From an uncultured Lachnospiraceae bacterium (GTDB lineage: Bacteria; Bacillota; Clostridia; Lachnospirales; Lachnospiraceae), in NCBI GenBank assembly GCA_910586555.1, contig CAJUJY010000011.1, forward strand, positions 10,680 through 74,679: DNA of 64,000 bases, in the 5' to 3' direction. The notes under the pieces are model-generated. The model did no database searches and was not told the origin of the DNA. It saw nothing but the letters and a program-made list of their open reading frames with translations. A program made the translations under genes and the position numbers. Positions 1-8,693 of this stretch are shown piece after piece (the first letter of the stretch is position 1; the number at the start of each line of letters is the position of its first letter).

Positions 1-78
1 TATGTGTTAATATAACTAAGATGTTGCAGGATTTTGGGAATAATAAAAATGCTGATAAAAAATTGGAGGGAACATATA

Positions 79-1044
79 ATGGACAATAGGGGAAAGCACT
101 TTAAAGATGAAAGTGGTATTTTTGAAAGGGAGTCGTACAGGGTAAGAAGCATTATGAACCAGAGAAGGAGAAGAAGTGAGCTAAAGACAAGGATAGTGCT
201 TTTTAGCACAGCAATAGTGCTTGTAGCTGTACTGGCTGTGCTTGCATTTAAACTTGCTGGTTTAAATGGCAGAAAAGATAATAATGATAATGTTGCTGCT
301 GCCGGCAACCCGTCCGCAGGAAGTGTGGAAGCAGAAGATAAAAAGCAGAAGAAAAAAGAAGAAGCTGCTAAAGATAAGGAAGAACCTGCTAAGGCGGCAT
401 CTGCAACAGGTAAAAAAAGATGGCTGCGTGACGGCCTTGACCCTGACAAGCCAATGGTTGCCCTGACATTTGATGATGGGCCTTATACCCCTGTAACAGA
501 AAAGATTTTAAAAGTTCTCAAAAAGTATGATGCAAAGGCTACATTTTTTGTTGTAGGCAACAGGGTTCCACAGTATGAAGATATGGTAAAACAGGCTTAT
601 GAAGATGGGAATGAAATTGCAACACACACATATAACCATGCTAACCTTACAAAGCTTGATAAAAATGGTATAAAATCCGAATTAAATAAAAGTAAAAAGG
701 TTATAAAAGATGTTATAGGGTGCAGTTTTTCTACTTTAAGGCCGCCAGGAGGCAGTATTAATGATACAATGCGTAAAGTTATAAAAGTTCCTATGATTTA
801 CTGGAGTGTTGATACTGAAGACTGGAAGAGCAGGAATGCCAAATCTGTCCTTGCTGAATGTAAAGTTATACAGGACGGGGATATTGTACTTATGCATGAT
901 TTGTATCCATCAACGGCAGATGCAGTTAAAAAACTTGTGCCAAGGCTTGTAAAAGAAGGTTACCAGCTTGTTACAGTTGATGAACTGTTCCATTATAAGG
1001 GGATTAATGCCAAAGGTGGAAAGGTTTATATGAGTGGAAGATAA
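79..1044 (+). CDS. Membrane-anchored polysaccharide deacetylase (NodB family)
   Basis: 321-residue protein. A short basic cytoplasmic head is followed by one membrane segment (about residues 39-58), a Lys/Glu/Ala-rich linker to about 120 and a NodB/CE4 domain. The catalytic signature is complete: TFDDGP at 130-135, H183-x3-H187 metal ligands, an RPPGG motif, SVDTEDW and a late LMHD. The family removes N- or O-acetyl groups from cell-wall peptidoglycan or other glycans, and the anchor places it outside the membrane. The ATG at 79 is preceded by TTGGAGGG; an in-frame ATG at 34 lacks a site. It stands alone, with its own hairpin terminator downstream. Which glycan it acts on cannot be told from sequence; a peptidoglycan GlcNAc deacetylase is the usual assignment. 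Confidence 0.9.
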   Translation: MDNRGKHFKDESGIFERESYRVRSIMNQRRRRSELKTRIVLFSTAIVLVAVLAVLAFKLAGLNGRKDNNDNVAAAGNPSAGSVEAEDKKQKKKEEAAKDKEEPAKAASATGKKRWLRDGLDPDKPMVALTFDDGPYTPVTEKILKVLKKYDAKATFFVVGNRVPQYEDMVKQAYEDGNEIATHTYNHANLTKLDKNGIKSELNKSKKVIKDVIGCSFSTLRPPGGSINDTMRKVIKVPMIYWSVDTEDWKSRNAKSVLAECKVIQDGDIVLMHDLYPSTADAVKKLVPRLVKEGYQLVTVDELFHYKGINAKGGKVYMSGR

Positions 1045-1061
1045 TTGCCATAATTTAAAAC

Positions 1062-1087
1062 GCCTTGTCTGTGTATACAGACAGGGC
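1062..1087 (+). terminator. Rho-independent terminator of the deacetylase gene
   Basis: Eleven-bp stem (1062-1072 with 1077-1087, one G-U pair) with a GTAT loop, followed by a T-rich stretch. It lies directly after the deacetylase stop. Confidence 0.8.
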
Positions 1088-1212
1088 ATTTTAAATTGCC
1101 TGTTTTTATTTTTAATCTTATGGAATGACACAAGGTTACCATATTTAAAGCGTATTTTTTAAAAAGTACTCATTTATAATGTTAAAAAATTTATGGAAAC
1201 TTACAGCAGTGC

Positions 1213-1242
1213 TTGCAAACTATCTGGCAACTGTGTTATAAT
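1213..1242 (+). promoter_or_regulatory. Sigma-A promoter of secDF
   Basis: TTGCAA (1213-1218), an 18-bp spacer and a perfect TATAAT (1237-1242), 63 bp before the secDF start. No other obvious element is present in the short leader. Confidence 0.6.
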
Positions 1243-1305
1243 GACTTTTAGTGTGGCTTTTTGTACAGCCACAAAAGAAGTTTAGTAAAAAAGGAGATAT
1301 GTAGC

Positions 1306-3540
1306 ATGAAGAACAAGAAGAAAGGGCTATTGCATTTATTTATTATTCTTGCAGTAACCGGGCTCTGTGTTTATACAACATTGGTTGGTTTTACTGATGC
1401 TCATAAGGGCAGTGCCCAGAATATTAAACTTGGCCTGGATTTAGCTGGTGGTGTAAGTATTACATACCAGACTGTTAAAGGCAATCCGACCGATACAGAG
1501 ATGCGTGACACAATCGCCATGATGCAGGACCGTGCAGAAGTATACAGTACAGAGTCATCTGTAGTCCAGGAAGGTAATGACCGTATTTCTATTGATATAC
1601 CTGGTGTTGAAAATGCAGATGAGGTTCTTGAGTCTTTAGGCAAAGAAGGATCACTCGACTTTGTTGCAGCAGATGACATGAAGTTTGATGATGCTGGCAA
1701 TCCCCAGTATACCAAAGTGGTATGCTCAGGAAAGCATGTTAAAAATGCAGAAGCAGGGACACAGCAGGACGAGATGACTAAAAATAAAGAGTATGTAGTA
1801 GAACTTACATTTAATGCAAAAGGAACTAAAAAGTTTGCAGAGGCAACAGCAGAAGCAGCACCTACAAGAAAGCAGATATACATTGTATATGATGGGAAAG
1901 TACTTTCTGCACCTGCTGTAAATGATGAAATAACAAATGGACATGCTGTTATTTCAGGAAGCTTTAAAACATACTCTGAAGCAGATGAACTTGCTTCTAT
2001 GATACGTATAGGCGCACTTCCTGTTGAACTTAAGGAAATCCAGTCACAGGTAGTAGGTGCACAGTTAGGGCAGGACGCAATTAATACAAGCCTTTTAGCG
2101 GGTGCTATTGGTTTTGGGCTTGTAGTGTTATTTATGGTAATATTTTACAGGCTGCCAGGCCTTGCTTCTTCCCTTGCACTGGTATTCTACCTTGTAGTTA
2201 TGCTGGTAGCGCTTAATGTGCTTGATATTACCCTTACACTCCCAGGTGTTGCAGGTATTATATTGAATATTGGTATGGCAGTTGATGCCAACGTTATTAT
2301 ATTTACACGTATTAAAGAGGAATTAAGGAAAGGTAAATCAGTACAGGCAAGTATAAAGATTGGTTTTGATAAAGCGCTTTCAGCGATTGTAGATGGCAAT
2401 GTAACGACACTTATTGCAGCAGCGGTTTTATATGCCAAAGGTTCTGGTACTGTAAAAGGTTTTGCAACTACCCTTGCACTTGGTATTATACTTTCAATGT
2501 TTACATCCCTTGTTATTACAAAGCTTATACTTAACGCAATGTATTCATTAGGTGTGGATGACGTTAAATACTTTGGTGTTGAAAAAGAAAGAAAACAGAT
2601 TAACTTTACTGGGAATAAAACAAAATTCTTTTCAATTTCAGGTGTAATGGCAGCAGCATGTATAGTAATGCTTATAGTAAATAATGCAAGGGACGGCCAT
2701 ATACTGAATTACGGGCTTGACTTTATGGGTGGTACAACTTATGATATCCCGTTTAGTGACAGCCAGAAAATTGATGATAACCTTAAAAAAGAAATAGAAG
2801 GCATCTTTATGGAAGAAAGTGGTTCAAATGATGTTGTTATAGCAGAAGTTGCAGGTGCTAATGAACTTACTATAAAAACAGTTGAACTTTCAGAAGAGCA
2901 GCGTAAAAATCTGACATCAGTTATTTCTTCAAAGTACAGTATTGAAGAGGACAGTATACAAATACAAAGCATAAGTGCTTCAGTTTCTGATGAAATGAAA
3001 TCAGACGCTGTTATTGCAGTAATTATTGCAGCAATATGTATGCTTATATATATCTGGTTCAGGTTTAAAGATATTATATTTGCTGGCAGTGCAGTGTTAG
3101 CACTTCTGCATGATGTAGTCTGTGTACTTCTTGTATATGCAGCAGCAAGGATTTCTGTAGGTAATACATTTATTGCATGTATGCTTACAATAGTAGGTTA
3201 CTCAATTAATGCTACAATCGTAATATTTGACCGTATACGTGAAAACCTTGGTACACGTACAAGCAGTGAAGCGCTTGAAGGGATAGTTAATAACAGTATT
3301 ACACAGACATTGACAAGAAGCATAAATACATCGCTTACAACTTTCTTTATGGTATTTATGCTTGCTATACTTGGTGTGGAGTCAGTAAGGGACTTTGCAA
3401 TACCACTTCTTGCAGGAATAGTGTGTGGTGCTTATTCTTCTGTATGTATAACAGGTACACTCTGGTATACAATCAAAAAAGCTGCATCAAAGAAAAAAGC
3501 TGGAACAAAAAGCAATGCAGTAGAAATGAAAAAAGCATAA
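1306..3540 (+). CDS. secDF: Fused protein translocase subunit SecDF
   Basis: 744-residue fusion of SecD and SecF, the proton-driven accessory complex that pulls proteins through SecYEG on the outer face of the membrane. The SecD half shows GLDLAGGV just after the first membrane segment, a large periplasmic-type P1 loop and the GMAVDANVIIFTRIKEE segment of the RND core. The SecF half repeats the pattern with YGLDFMGGT and YSINATIVIFDRIREN. Twelve membrane segments are expected from the family. The fusion is normal in many Firmicutes. Start at the ATG at 1306 follows AAGGAG; an in-frame TTG at 1261 has no site. It is monocistronic, between its own promoter and a terminator. Confidence 0.96.
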   Translation: MKNKKKGLLHLFIILAVTGLCVYTTLVGFTDAHKGSAQNIKLGLDLAGGVSITYQTVKGNPTDTEMRDTIAMMQDRAEVYSTESSVVQEGNDRISIDIPGVENADEVLESLGKEGSLDFVAADDMKFDDAGNPQYTKVVCSGKHVKNAEAGTQQDEMTKNKEYVVELTFNAKGTKKFAEATAEAAPTRKQIYIVYDGKVLSAPAVNDEITNGHAVISGSFKTYSEADELASMIRIGALPVELKEIQSQVVGAQLGQDAINTSLLAGAIGFGLVVLFMVIFYRLPGLASSLALVFYLVVMLVALNVLDITLTLPGVAGIILNIGMAVDANVIIFTRIKEELRKGKSVQASIKIGFDKALSAIVDGNVTTLIAAAVLYAKGSGTVKGFATTLALGIILSMFTSLVITKLILNAMYSLGVDDVKYFGVEKERKQINFTGNKTKFFSISGVMAAACIVMLIVNNARDGHILNYGLDFMGGTTYDIPFSDSQKIDDNLKKEIEGIFMEESGSNDVVIAEVAGANELTIKTVELSEEQRKNLTSVISSKYSIEEDSIQIQSISASVSDEMKSDAVIAVIIAAICMLIYIWFRFKDIIFAGSAVLALLHDVVCVLLVYAAARISVGNTFIACMLTIVGYSINATIVIFDRIRENLGTRTSSEALEGIVNNSITQTLTRSINTSLTTFFMVFMLAILGVESVRDFAIPLLAGIVCGAYSSVCITGTLWYTIKKAASKKKAGTKSNAVEMKKA

Positions 3541-3562
3541 AAATAAAACCTGGAATAAAAAA

Positions 3563-3584
3563 CAGCTCCTGGCAACAGGAGTTG
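3563..3584 (+). terminator. Terminator after secDF
   Basis: Nine-bp stem (3563-3571 with 3576-3584) closing a GCAA tetraloop, followed by TTTTGTGTAT. It separates secDF from feoAB. Confidence 0.75.
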
Positions 3585-3619
3585 TTTTGTGTATATTATA
3601 ATACGGAAAGGAAAAAGGT

Positions 3620-5959
3620 ATGACACTTAAAGAACTGGAAATTGGCAGAACAGCAGATATACTGTCTGTTGGCGGGGAAGGTGCATTAAGGCAGCATTTC
3701 CTTGATATGGGCCTTATTCCTGGGGCTGAAGTTACAATGGTGAAGTTTGCACCTATGGGTGATCCACTGGAGCTTAAAATTCACGGTTATGAGCTGACTT
3801 TAAGGGTGGCAGATGCAGATAAAATAGATATAACTAATGTAAGGGAAGCCAAGATAGAAAAAACCATTCCTAAAAAACATAAAACTATGCCGCACCCAGG
3901 GCTTGGAGAGGGCGGCAGGTATCATATAAAATCAGAAGAAAACCCTCTTCCTAAGGGGCAGGTTATTACATTTGCACTTGCAGGAAACCAGAATTGTGGT
4001 AAAACAACATTATTTAACAGGCTTACTGGTTCAAACCAGCATGTTGGCAATTTCCCGGGAGTAACAGTTGACAGGAAAAGCGGTGTAATAAAAGGACATA
4101 CAGATACACTTATTACAGATTTGCCAGGGATTTATTCAATGTCCCCGTATAGCAGTGAGGAAATTGTAACAAGGGAGTTTCTTTTAAAGGATAAGCCACA
4201 GGGAATTATAAATATTGTAGATGCTTCAAATATTGAAAGAAACCTTTATCTTACAATGCAGCTTCTGGAACTGGGGCTTCCTATGGTTATTGCACTTAAT
4301 ATGATGGACGAAGTAAGGGAAAACGGCGGATCTATATTAATTAATGAAATGGAAGAAATGCTAGGCGTCCCGGTTATTCCTATATCTGCTGCTAAAAATG
4401 AAGGTGTAAGTGAACTGTCAGACCATGCAATACATGTTGCCAGATACCAGGAATGTCCAAAGAGGATAGACTTTTGCAGCAGGGATGATGAAGGAAGCGC
4501 TGTACATAGATGTATTCATGGGATTATGCACCTTGTTGAAGACCATGCAAAGGCAGCAGGCATTTCAGCAAGGTTTGCTGCAAGCAAGCTTGCAGAGGGT
4601 GATAAACTTATACTGGACAGCTTAAATTTAGCCCAGAATGAAAAAGAAATGTTAGAGCATATTATAGTCCAGATGGAGGAAGAGTGTGGTCTTGACAGGG
4701 CAGCCGCCATTGCAAATATGAGGTTCTGTTTTATTAAGAAAATCTGTGATACTGCGGTAATAAAGCCTAAAGAGAGCAGGGAACATTTAAGAAGCCAGAA
4801 GATTGACCAGGTTCTTACTGGAAAATACACTGCAATACCTATGTTTATACTTATTATGGTAATTATATTCTGGCTTACATTTGACATAATAGGTACATTT
4901 TTATCAGATTTGCTTGGTGCAGGCATTGACGGGCTTGCAGGACTTGCAGATAAAGCACTTAAGGCAGCAAATGTAAATGAAGTATTACATTCACTTATTA
5001 TAGATGGTATTTTTAACGGGGTTGGAAGTGTACTAAGTTTTCTGCCGGTTATTGTAACATTATTCTTCTTCTTGTCAATACTTGAAGACAGCGGGTATAT
5101 GGCACGTGTAGCGTTTGTATTAGATAAACTTTTAAGGAAAACCGGGCTTTCAGGCAGAAGCGTAGTACCTATGCTTATAGGTTTTGGCTGTACTGTCCCA
5201 GGGGTTATGGCAAGCAGGACACTTTCATCTGAAAGGGACAGGAAAATGACAATTCTTCTGACCCCGTTTATGAGCTGTTCTGCCAAGCTGCCAGTCTATG
5301 GCTTTTTTACAGCAGCCTTTTTCCCAGGCCACGGTGCAGTTATAATGGCGTCTTTATATTTCTTTGGAATACTTATGGGAATACTTGTGGCACTGGTTAT
5401 GAAAAGAACTATATTTAAAGGTGAAGCAGTACCATTTGTTATGGAACTTCCTAATTACCGTATGCCAGGCGCTAAAAATGTAGGCCAGCTTTTGTGGGAA
5501 AAGGCAAAAGATTTTTTACAAAGGGCGTTTACAGTTATATTTGTAGCAACTATTGTAATCTGGTTCTTACAGACATTTGATATAAGGTTAAACGTTGTAA
5601 AAGATGCACATAACAGCCTGCTTGCACTGCTTGCGGGTACTATTGCACCAGTATTTAAACCACTTGGTTTTGGTGACTGGAGAATTTCAACAGCACTGCT
5701 TACAGGTTTTATGGCTAAGGAAAGCATAGTTTCAATACTTTCAGTTTTAATAGGTTCTTCAAGTGTCCTTTTAAATACAATTACAACAGCAGGTGCAGCA
5801 TCACTTCTTGTATTCTGCCTTCTATATACACCATGTGTTGCAGCGGTTGCATCTGTAAAAAGGGAACTTGGGGGCAGATGGGCCTTTATTGTTGTTATAG
5901 GGCAGTGTGTAATAGCATGGCTTGCGGCATTTGTTATTTACCGGGTTTTAATGCTGTAA
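3620..5959 (+). CDS. feoB: Ferrous iron transporter FeoB with N-terminal FeoA domain
   Basis: 779 residues. The first 75 or so form an SH3-like FeoA domain, normally a separate small protein; a linker then leads to the FeoB G domain. G1 is AGNQNCGKTT from about residue 121, followed by the GNFPGVTVD switch, DLPGIYS (G3) and ALNMMDE (G4). The C-terminal half is the polytopic membrane permease with the two Gate motifs, including SCSAKLPVYG and PCVAAVAS. The protein imports Fe2+ under anaerobic conditions. The start ATG has a GGAAAGG site. Its last 26 bp overlap the convergent prmA gene. No FeoC or Fur box was recognised. Confidence 0.95.
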   Translation: MTLKELEIGRTADILSVGGEGALRQHFLDMGLIPGAEVTMVKFAPMGDPLELKIHGYELTLRVADADKIDITNVREAKIEKTIPKKHKTMPHPGLGEGGRYHIKSEENPLPKGQVITFALAGNQNCGKTTLFNRLTGSNQHVGNFPGVTVDRKSGVIKGHTDTLITDLPGIYSMSPYSSEEIVTREFLLKDKPQGIINIVDASNIERNLYLTMQLLELGLPMVIALNMMDEVRENGGSILINEMEEMLGVPVIPISAAKNEGVSELSDHAIHVARYQECPKRIDFCSRDDEGSAVHRCIHGIMHLVEDHAKAAGISARFAASKLAEGDKLILDSLNLAQNEKEMLEHIIVQMEEECGLDRAAAIANMRFCFIKKICDTAVIKPKESREHLRSQKIDQVLTGKYTAIPMFILIMVIIFWLTFDIIGTFLSDLLGAGIDGLAGLADKALKAANVNEVLHSLIIDGIFNGVGSVLSFLPVIVTLFFFLSILEDSGYMARVAFVLDKLLRKTGLSGRSVVPMLIGFGCTVPGVMASRTLSSERDRKMTILLTPFMSCSAKLPVYGFFTAAFFPGHGAVIMASLYFFGILMGILVALVMKRTIFKGEAVPFVMELPNYRMPGAKNVGQLLWEKAKDFLQRAFTVIFVATIVIWFLQTFDIRLNVVKDAHNSLLALLAGTIAPVFKPLGFGDWRISTALLTGFMAKESIVSILSVLIGSSSVLLNTITTAGAASLLVFCLLYTPCVAAVASVKRELGGRWAFIVVIGQCVIAWLAAFVIYRVLML

Positions 5960-6974
5960 ATGATACCCATTCACCAAGTGTATTTTTACTTAAAACCTGG
6001 AAATGGTTATTTATAAGTGCTTCTTCTACTTCAGATGCTTTTTCTGAAAGTATGCCAGAAGATATAAAAAGCCCGCCATCTTTTATATAACTTCCAATAT
6101 GGCCTGCAAGAAGTACAATTACATCTGCAAGTATATTTGCTACAGCAATATCAAAAAGCCCTTTATGGTTTTTAGTTATAATGCTTTTATCTTCAAGTAT
6201 ATTTGCTTTAAATGCTTTTATCCTGCCAGGGTTTATATTGTTAATCCTGGCATTTTCCAGTGTAGCACTTACTGCTGCCGGGTCAATATCTAAGCAGAAT
6301 GCAGACCTTGCACCACATAAAAGTGCACTTATTGCAAGAATACCACTTCCACAGCCTGCATCAAGAATATCAGACTGTTGTGTTATATATTCTTTAAGTG
6401 AAAGCAGGCATAACTTTGTTGTTTCATGTGTGCCTGTCCCAAATGCAGAGCCAGGATCTATCTGTAATATAATATCATCTTTAGAAGCATCAGCGGGAAT
6501 ATCTTCCCATGTAGGTTTTACTATAATATTATCTGCAATGCGGAATGGTTTAAAATTTTCTTTCCATTTATCTTTCCAGTCTGCATCATCTTCTATTGAA
6601 TATGTGATTAAAGGGGCAGGCACAGGAATAAATTCTTGCATTGCAGTAATATGCGACTGGATTTTTTCTATAATTTCACCAGGTGTATATATTTTTCCTG
6701 TATCTTGTGCCTTTCCATCACGCAGGGAAGAACCAGTACTGAAAAATGTACTGTCTTTATTGCCTGGTGCTTCTGTGTAAAATGTAAGTACCGAAGAACC
6801 ATCATCAAATCCCATATCCGCAGGAATATCTGTATACATCTGTTTTTCCTCTTTGGCGTTTAGTGGTACATGGTCTGTAATCTCATAACCATTAATCCCT
6901 ATATCACAAAGTATGCTGCCAATAACATTTGCATATTTTGTAGTAGTGTGTAACTGGTACTTTATCCAGTCCAT
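5934..6974 (-). CDS. prmA: Ribosomal protein L11 methyltransferase
   Basis: 346-residue class I SAM-dependent methyltransferase that trimethylates ribosomal protein L11. The N-terminal substrate-recognition domain is followed by the Rossmann fold with DPGSAFGTGTHETT, a motif typical of PrmA, and LDAGCGSGILAIS for SAM binding; VANILADV is the post-I/IV segment. The start is placed by AGGAGG upstream of the ATG. It is slightly longer than most PrmA proteins (about 310), with the extra residues in the N-terminal half. It converges on and overlaps feoB by 26 bp. In many Firmicutes it sits with dnaJ or an rsmE gene; here it stands alone. Confidence 0.93.
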   Translation of the reverse strand: MDWIKYQLHTTTKYANVIGSILCDIGINGYEITDHVPLNAKEEKQMYTDIPADMGFDDGSSVLTFYTEAPGNKDSTFFSTGSSLRDGKAQDTGKIYTPGEIIEKIQSHITAMQEFIPVPAPLITYSIEDDADWKDKWKENFKPFRIADNIIVKPTWEDIPADASKDDIILQIDPGSAFGTGTHETTKLCLLSLKEYITQQSDILDAGCGSGILAISALLCGARSAFCLDIDPAAVSATLENARINNINPGRIKAFKANILEDKSIITKNHKGLFDIAVANILADVIVLLAGHIGSYIKDGGLFISSGILSEKASEVEEALINNHFQVLSKNTLGEWVSFTALKPGK

Positions 6975-7045
6975 ATAAATAAATCCTCCTTTAAAGCCCT
7001 GTAAACCAGGCCCGCTGTTACGAAACGTAAATTTTAAAAGGTTTG

Positions 7046-7594
7046 CTAAATAAGGTTAAAATGTGTTGTTAATACGCCAGCCCCTATAAATTCTAAAAAT
7101 TCTTTACAGGTACAATAAGACAGCATATTGGTAAATTCCAGCGTGTCCTGCTTTATATAAGAATATGCATTATCATCAGTAAGTCCTTGTGGAAGAAACC
7201 ACCTTACCATAATGCTGTTATCAAATCCTAGTAAAACAGTATCCCCTGCTATATTTAATGCTTCTCTTCTGGCAAAATAACTTTTATCTTTATGCAGTGC
7301 TATAGCAAAGGCTTCTTCGTTTTCCTGTAGCTGTAGTACGACATCACTTGACAGCCAGCTCATTAAATCTAAAAAACAGCCCCTGTTTATTTTTTCTATT
7401 GGACATGGAATAACAGTCCAGCCGTTATGTATATAATATTCACTAATCTTTGGGCCGTCAGAATATATTTTGCTGTATTCCTCCAGCATATATGGTACAA
7501 AATCCTTATTGCTAAAATTTCCAATAATGTAACGTTTATATTCCTTTTCAGAAAAGAACAAGCTTTTTTTAGGTTTATTGTCTGTGAAACACAT
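7046..7594 (-). CDS. Hypothetical cytoplasmic protein
   Basis: 182 residues from an ATG at 7594, behind a weak GAAGAAAAGAG site. An in-frame ATG at 7651 would add 19 residues but has no site. No signal peptide, membrane segment or motif that I recognise. The protein is mixed alpha/beta with many aromatic residues (WTVIPCP, MSWLSSDVVLQLQ, MVRWFLPQGL). It is transcribed divergently from the AraC regulator at 7772 and in the same direction as prmA, 71 bp from that start, so it may be co-transcribed with prmA. Function unknown. Confidence 0.6.
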   Translation of the reverse strand: MCFTDNKPKKSLFFSEKEYKRYIIGNFSNKDFVPYMLEEYSKIYSDGPKISEYYIHNGWTVIPCPIEKINRGCFLDLMSWLSSDVVLQLQENEEAFAIALHKDKSYFARREALNIAGDTVLLGFDNSIMVRWFLPQGLTDDNAYSYIKQDTLEFTNMLSYCTCKEFLEFIGAGVLTTHFNLI

Positions 7595-7771
7595 AGTTTT
7601 TCTCTTTTCTTCCAGATTTAGGATATTCTCTGTGTATCTGTTATAACACATATTTTACCGCTTGTTAATATTTTTATTAAAAAACGGCAGAATAAGATAA
7701 AAATTTACATAATTTAAGACATATATAGCTATATAGTGCTATAATATAAAAAAGGCAGGTGTTATATAAAT

Positions 7772-8644
7772 ATGGATGGAACAGAACAAACAAGGGAATT
7801 AATCTTTAACCTTGATAAACCTCTTATTTTTAACTGGGCAGGTGAATTTAAAGCCCCCTCTGCTAACTGGCTTCACCTTACACGCACTCTTTATGATTAT
7901 GAATTTATGTTTGTTACTGACGGGACGCTTTATATAAAAGCTGGTGAGGAAGAATATATAATTTCTGAAGGCAGTTATATTATTATTCCTCCGCTTTTAG
8001 TACAGCAAGGGTATAAACCATCACGCTGTACATTTTACTGGCTTCATTTTGCGCAAAATGAAGGTGAAGTAATGTTTTATGGTAGTGAATGTGCAGACAA
8101 AGAATACCGCACCTGTGCCAATGGACAACTCCGGACAGAGTATCTTGTGCTTCCAATGTATGGCACAGTGCCATCACCTGGAAGGATAACAGTAATGTTT
8201 AGACAGCTTTTAGATGCTGAAAAACGTTACCAGAATAAAAGTTATGATGACTTTTATGTAACCTCCCTGCTTCTTGAACTAAAAAGCCAGCTTATGGAGT
8301 TAAACCAAAGGCCTGTACTGCCAGAAACGCATAACAGGTTATGTAATAATATAAAAGATTATATAAACTGGCATATCTGCGAACCTGTCACAGTTGCAGA
8401 AATTGCCAGTTACTATGGATATAATGCACGTTATCTTTCAGCACTTTTTAAAGAATATACAGGGTTTACAATTAAAGATTATATTATAAATGCTAAAATT
8501 ATCCAGGCCAAAAAGCTGCTTTCTGGCACTGGCAGTACAATTACACAGATTGCGTACAGTATGGGATTCCAGGATAACCACAACTTTTCCAAATTCTTTA
8601 AAAAGGCAACAGGACTGGCACCATCAGAATACAGGAACAAATAA
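7772..8644 (+). CDS. AraC-family transcriptional regulator
   Basis: 290 residues. An N-terminal cupin-like sensing domain (about 20-160, with GTLYIKAGEEEYIISEG) precedes a C-terminal AraC double helix-turn-helix. The first helix region is VTVAEIASYYGYNARYLSALF and the second ends in the diagnostic IAYSMGFQDNHNFSKFFKKATG-like signature. Such proteins usually activate a neighbouring sugar-use operon, but no such target lies next to it: the upstream gene is the divergent hypothetical and the downstream gene is convergent recJ. A TATAAT at 7740-7745 sits just before the GGCAGGTG site, next to a palindrome (7722-7733) that could be an operator. The ligand is unknown. Confidence 0.88.
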   Translation: MDGTEQTRELIFNLDKPLIFNWAGEFKAPSANWLHLTRTLYDYEFMFVTDGTLYIKAGEEEYIISEGSYIIIPPLLVQQGYKPSRCTFYWLHFAQNEGEVMFYGSECADKEYRTCANGQLRTEYLVLPMYGTVPSPGRITVMFRQLLDAEKRYQNKSYDDFYVTSLLLELKSQLMELNQRPVLPETHNRLCNNIKDYINWHICEPVTVAEIASYYGYNARYLSALFKEYTGFTIKDYIINAKIIQAKKLLSGTGSTITQIAYSMGFQDNHNFSKFFKKATGLAPSEYRNK

Positions 8645-8693
8645 ATAGCATTTATTTATAAATAATATTTATTTTTCCATGTAATGCCTTTAG

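Noticed and set aside
4516..5286. 256-codon minus-strand frame inside feoB
   Set aside because: Antisense to highly conserved FeoB codons; composition is the mirror of the membrane-protein coding strand.
6181..6780. 199-codon plus-strand frame inside prmA
   Set aside because: Shadow of prmA; no ribosome site and no domain.
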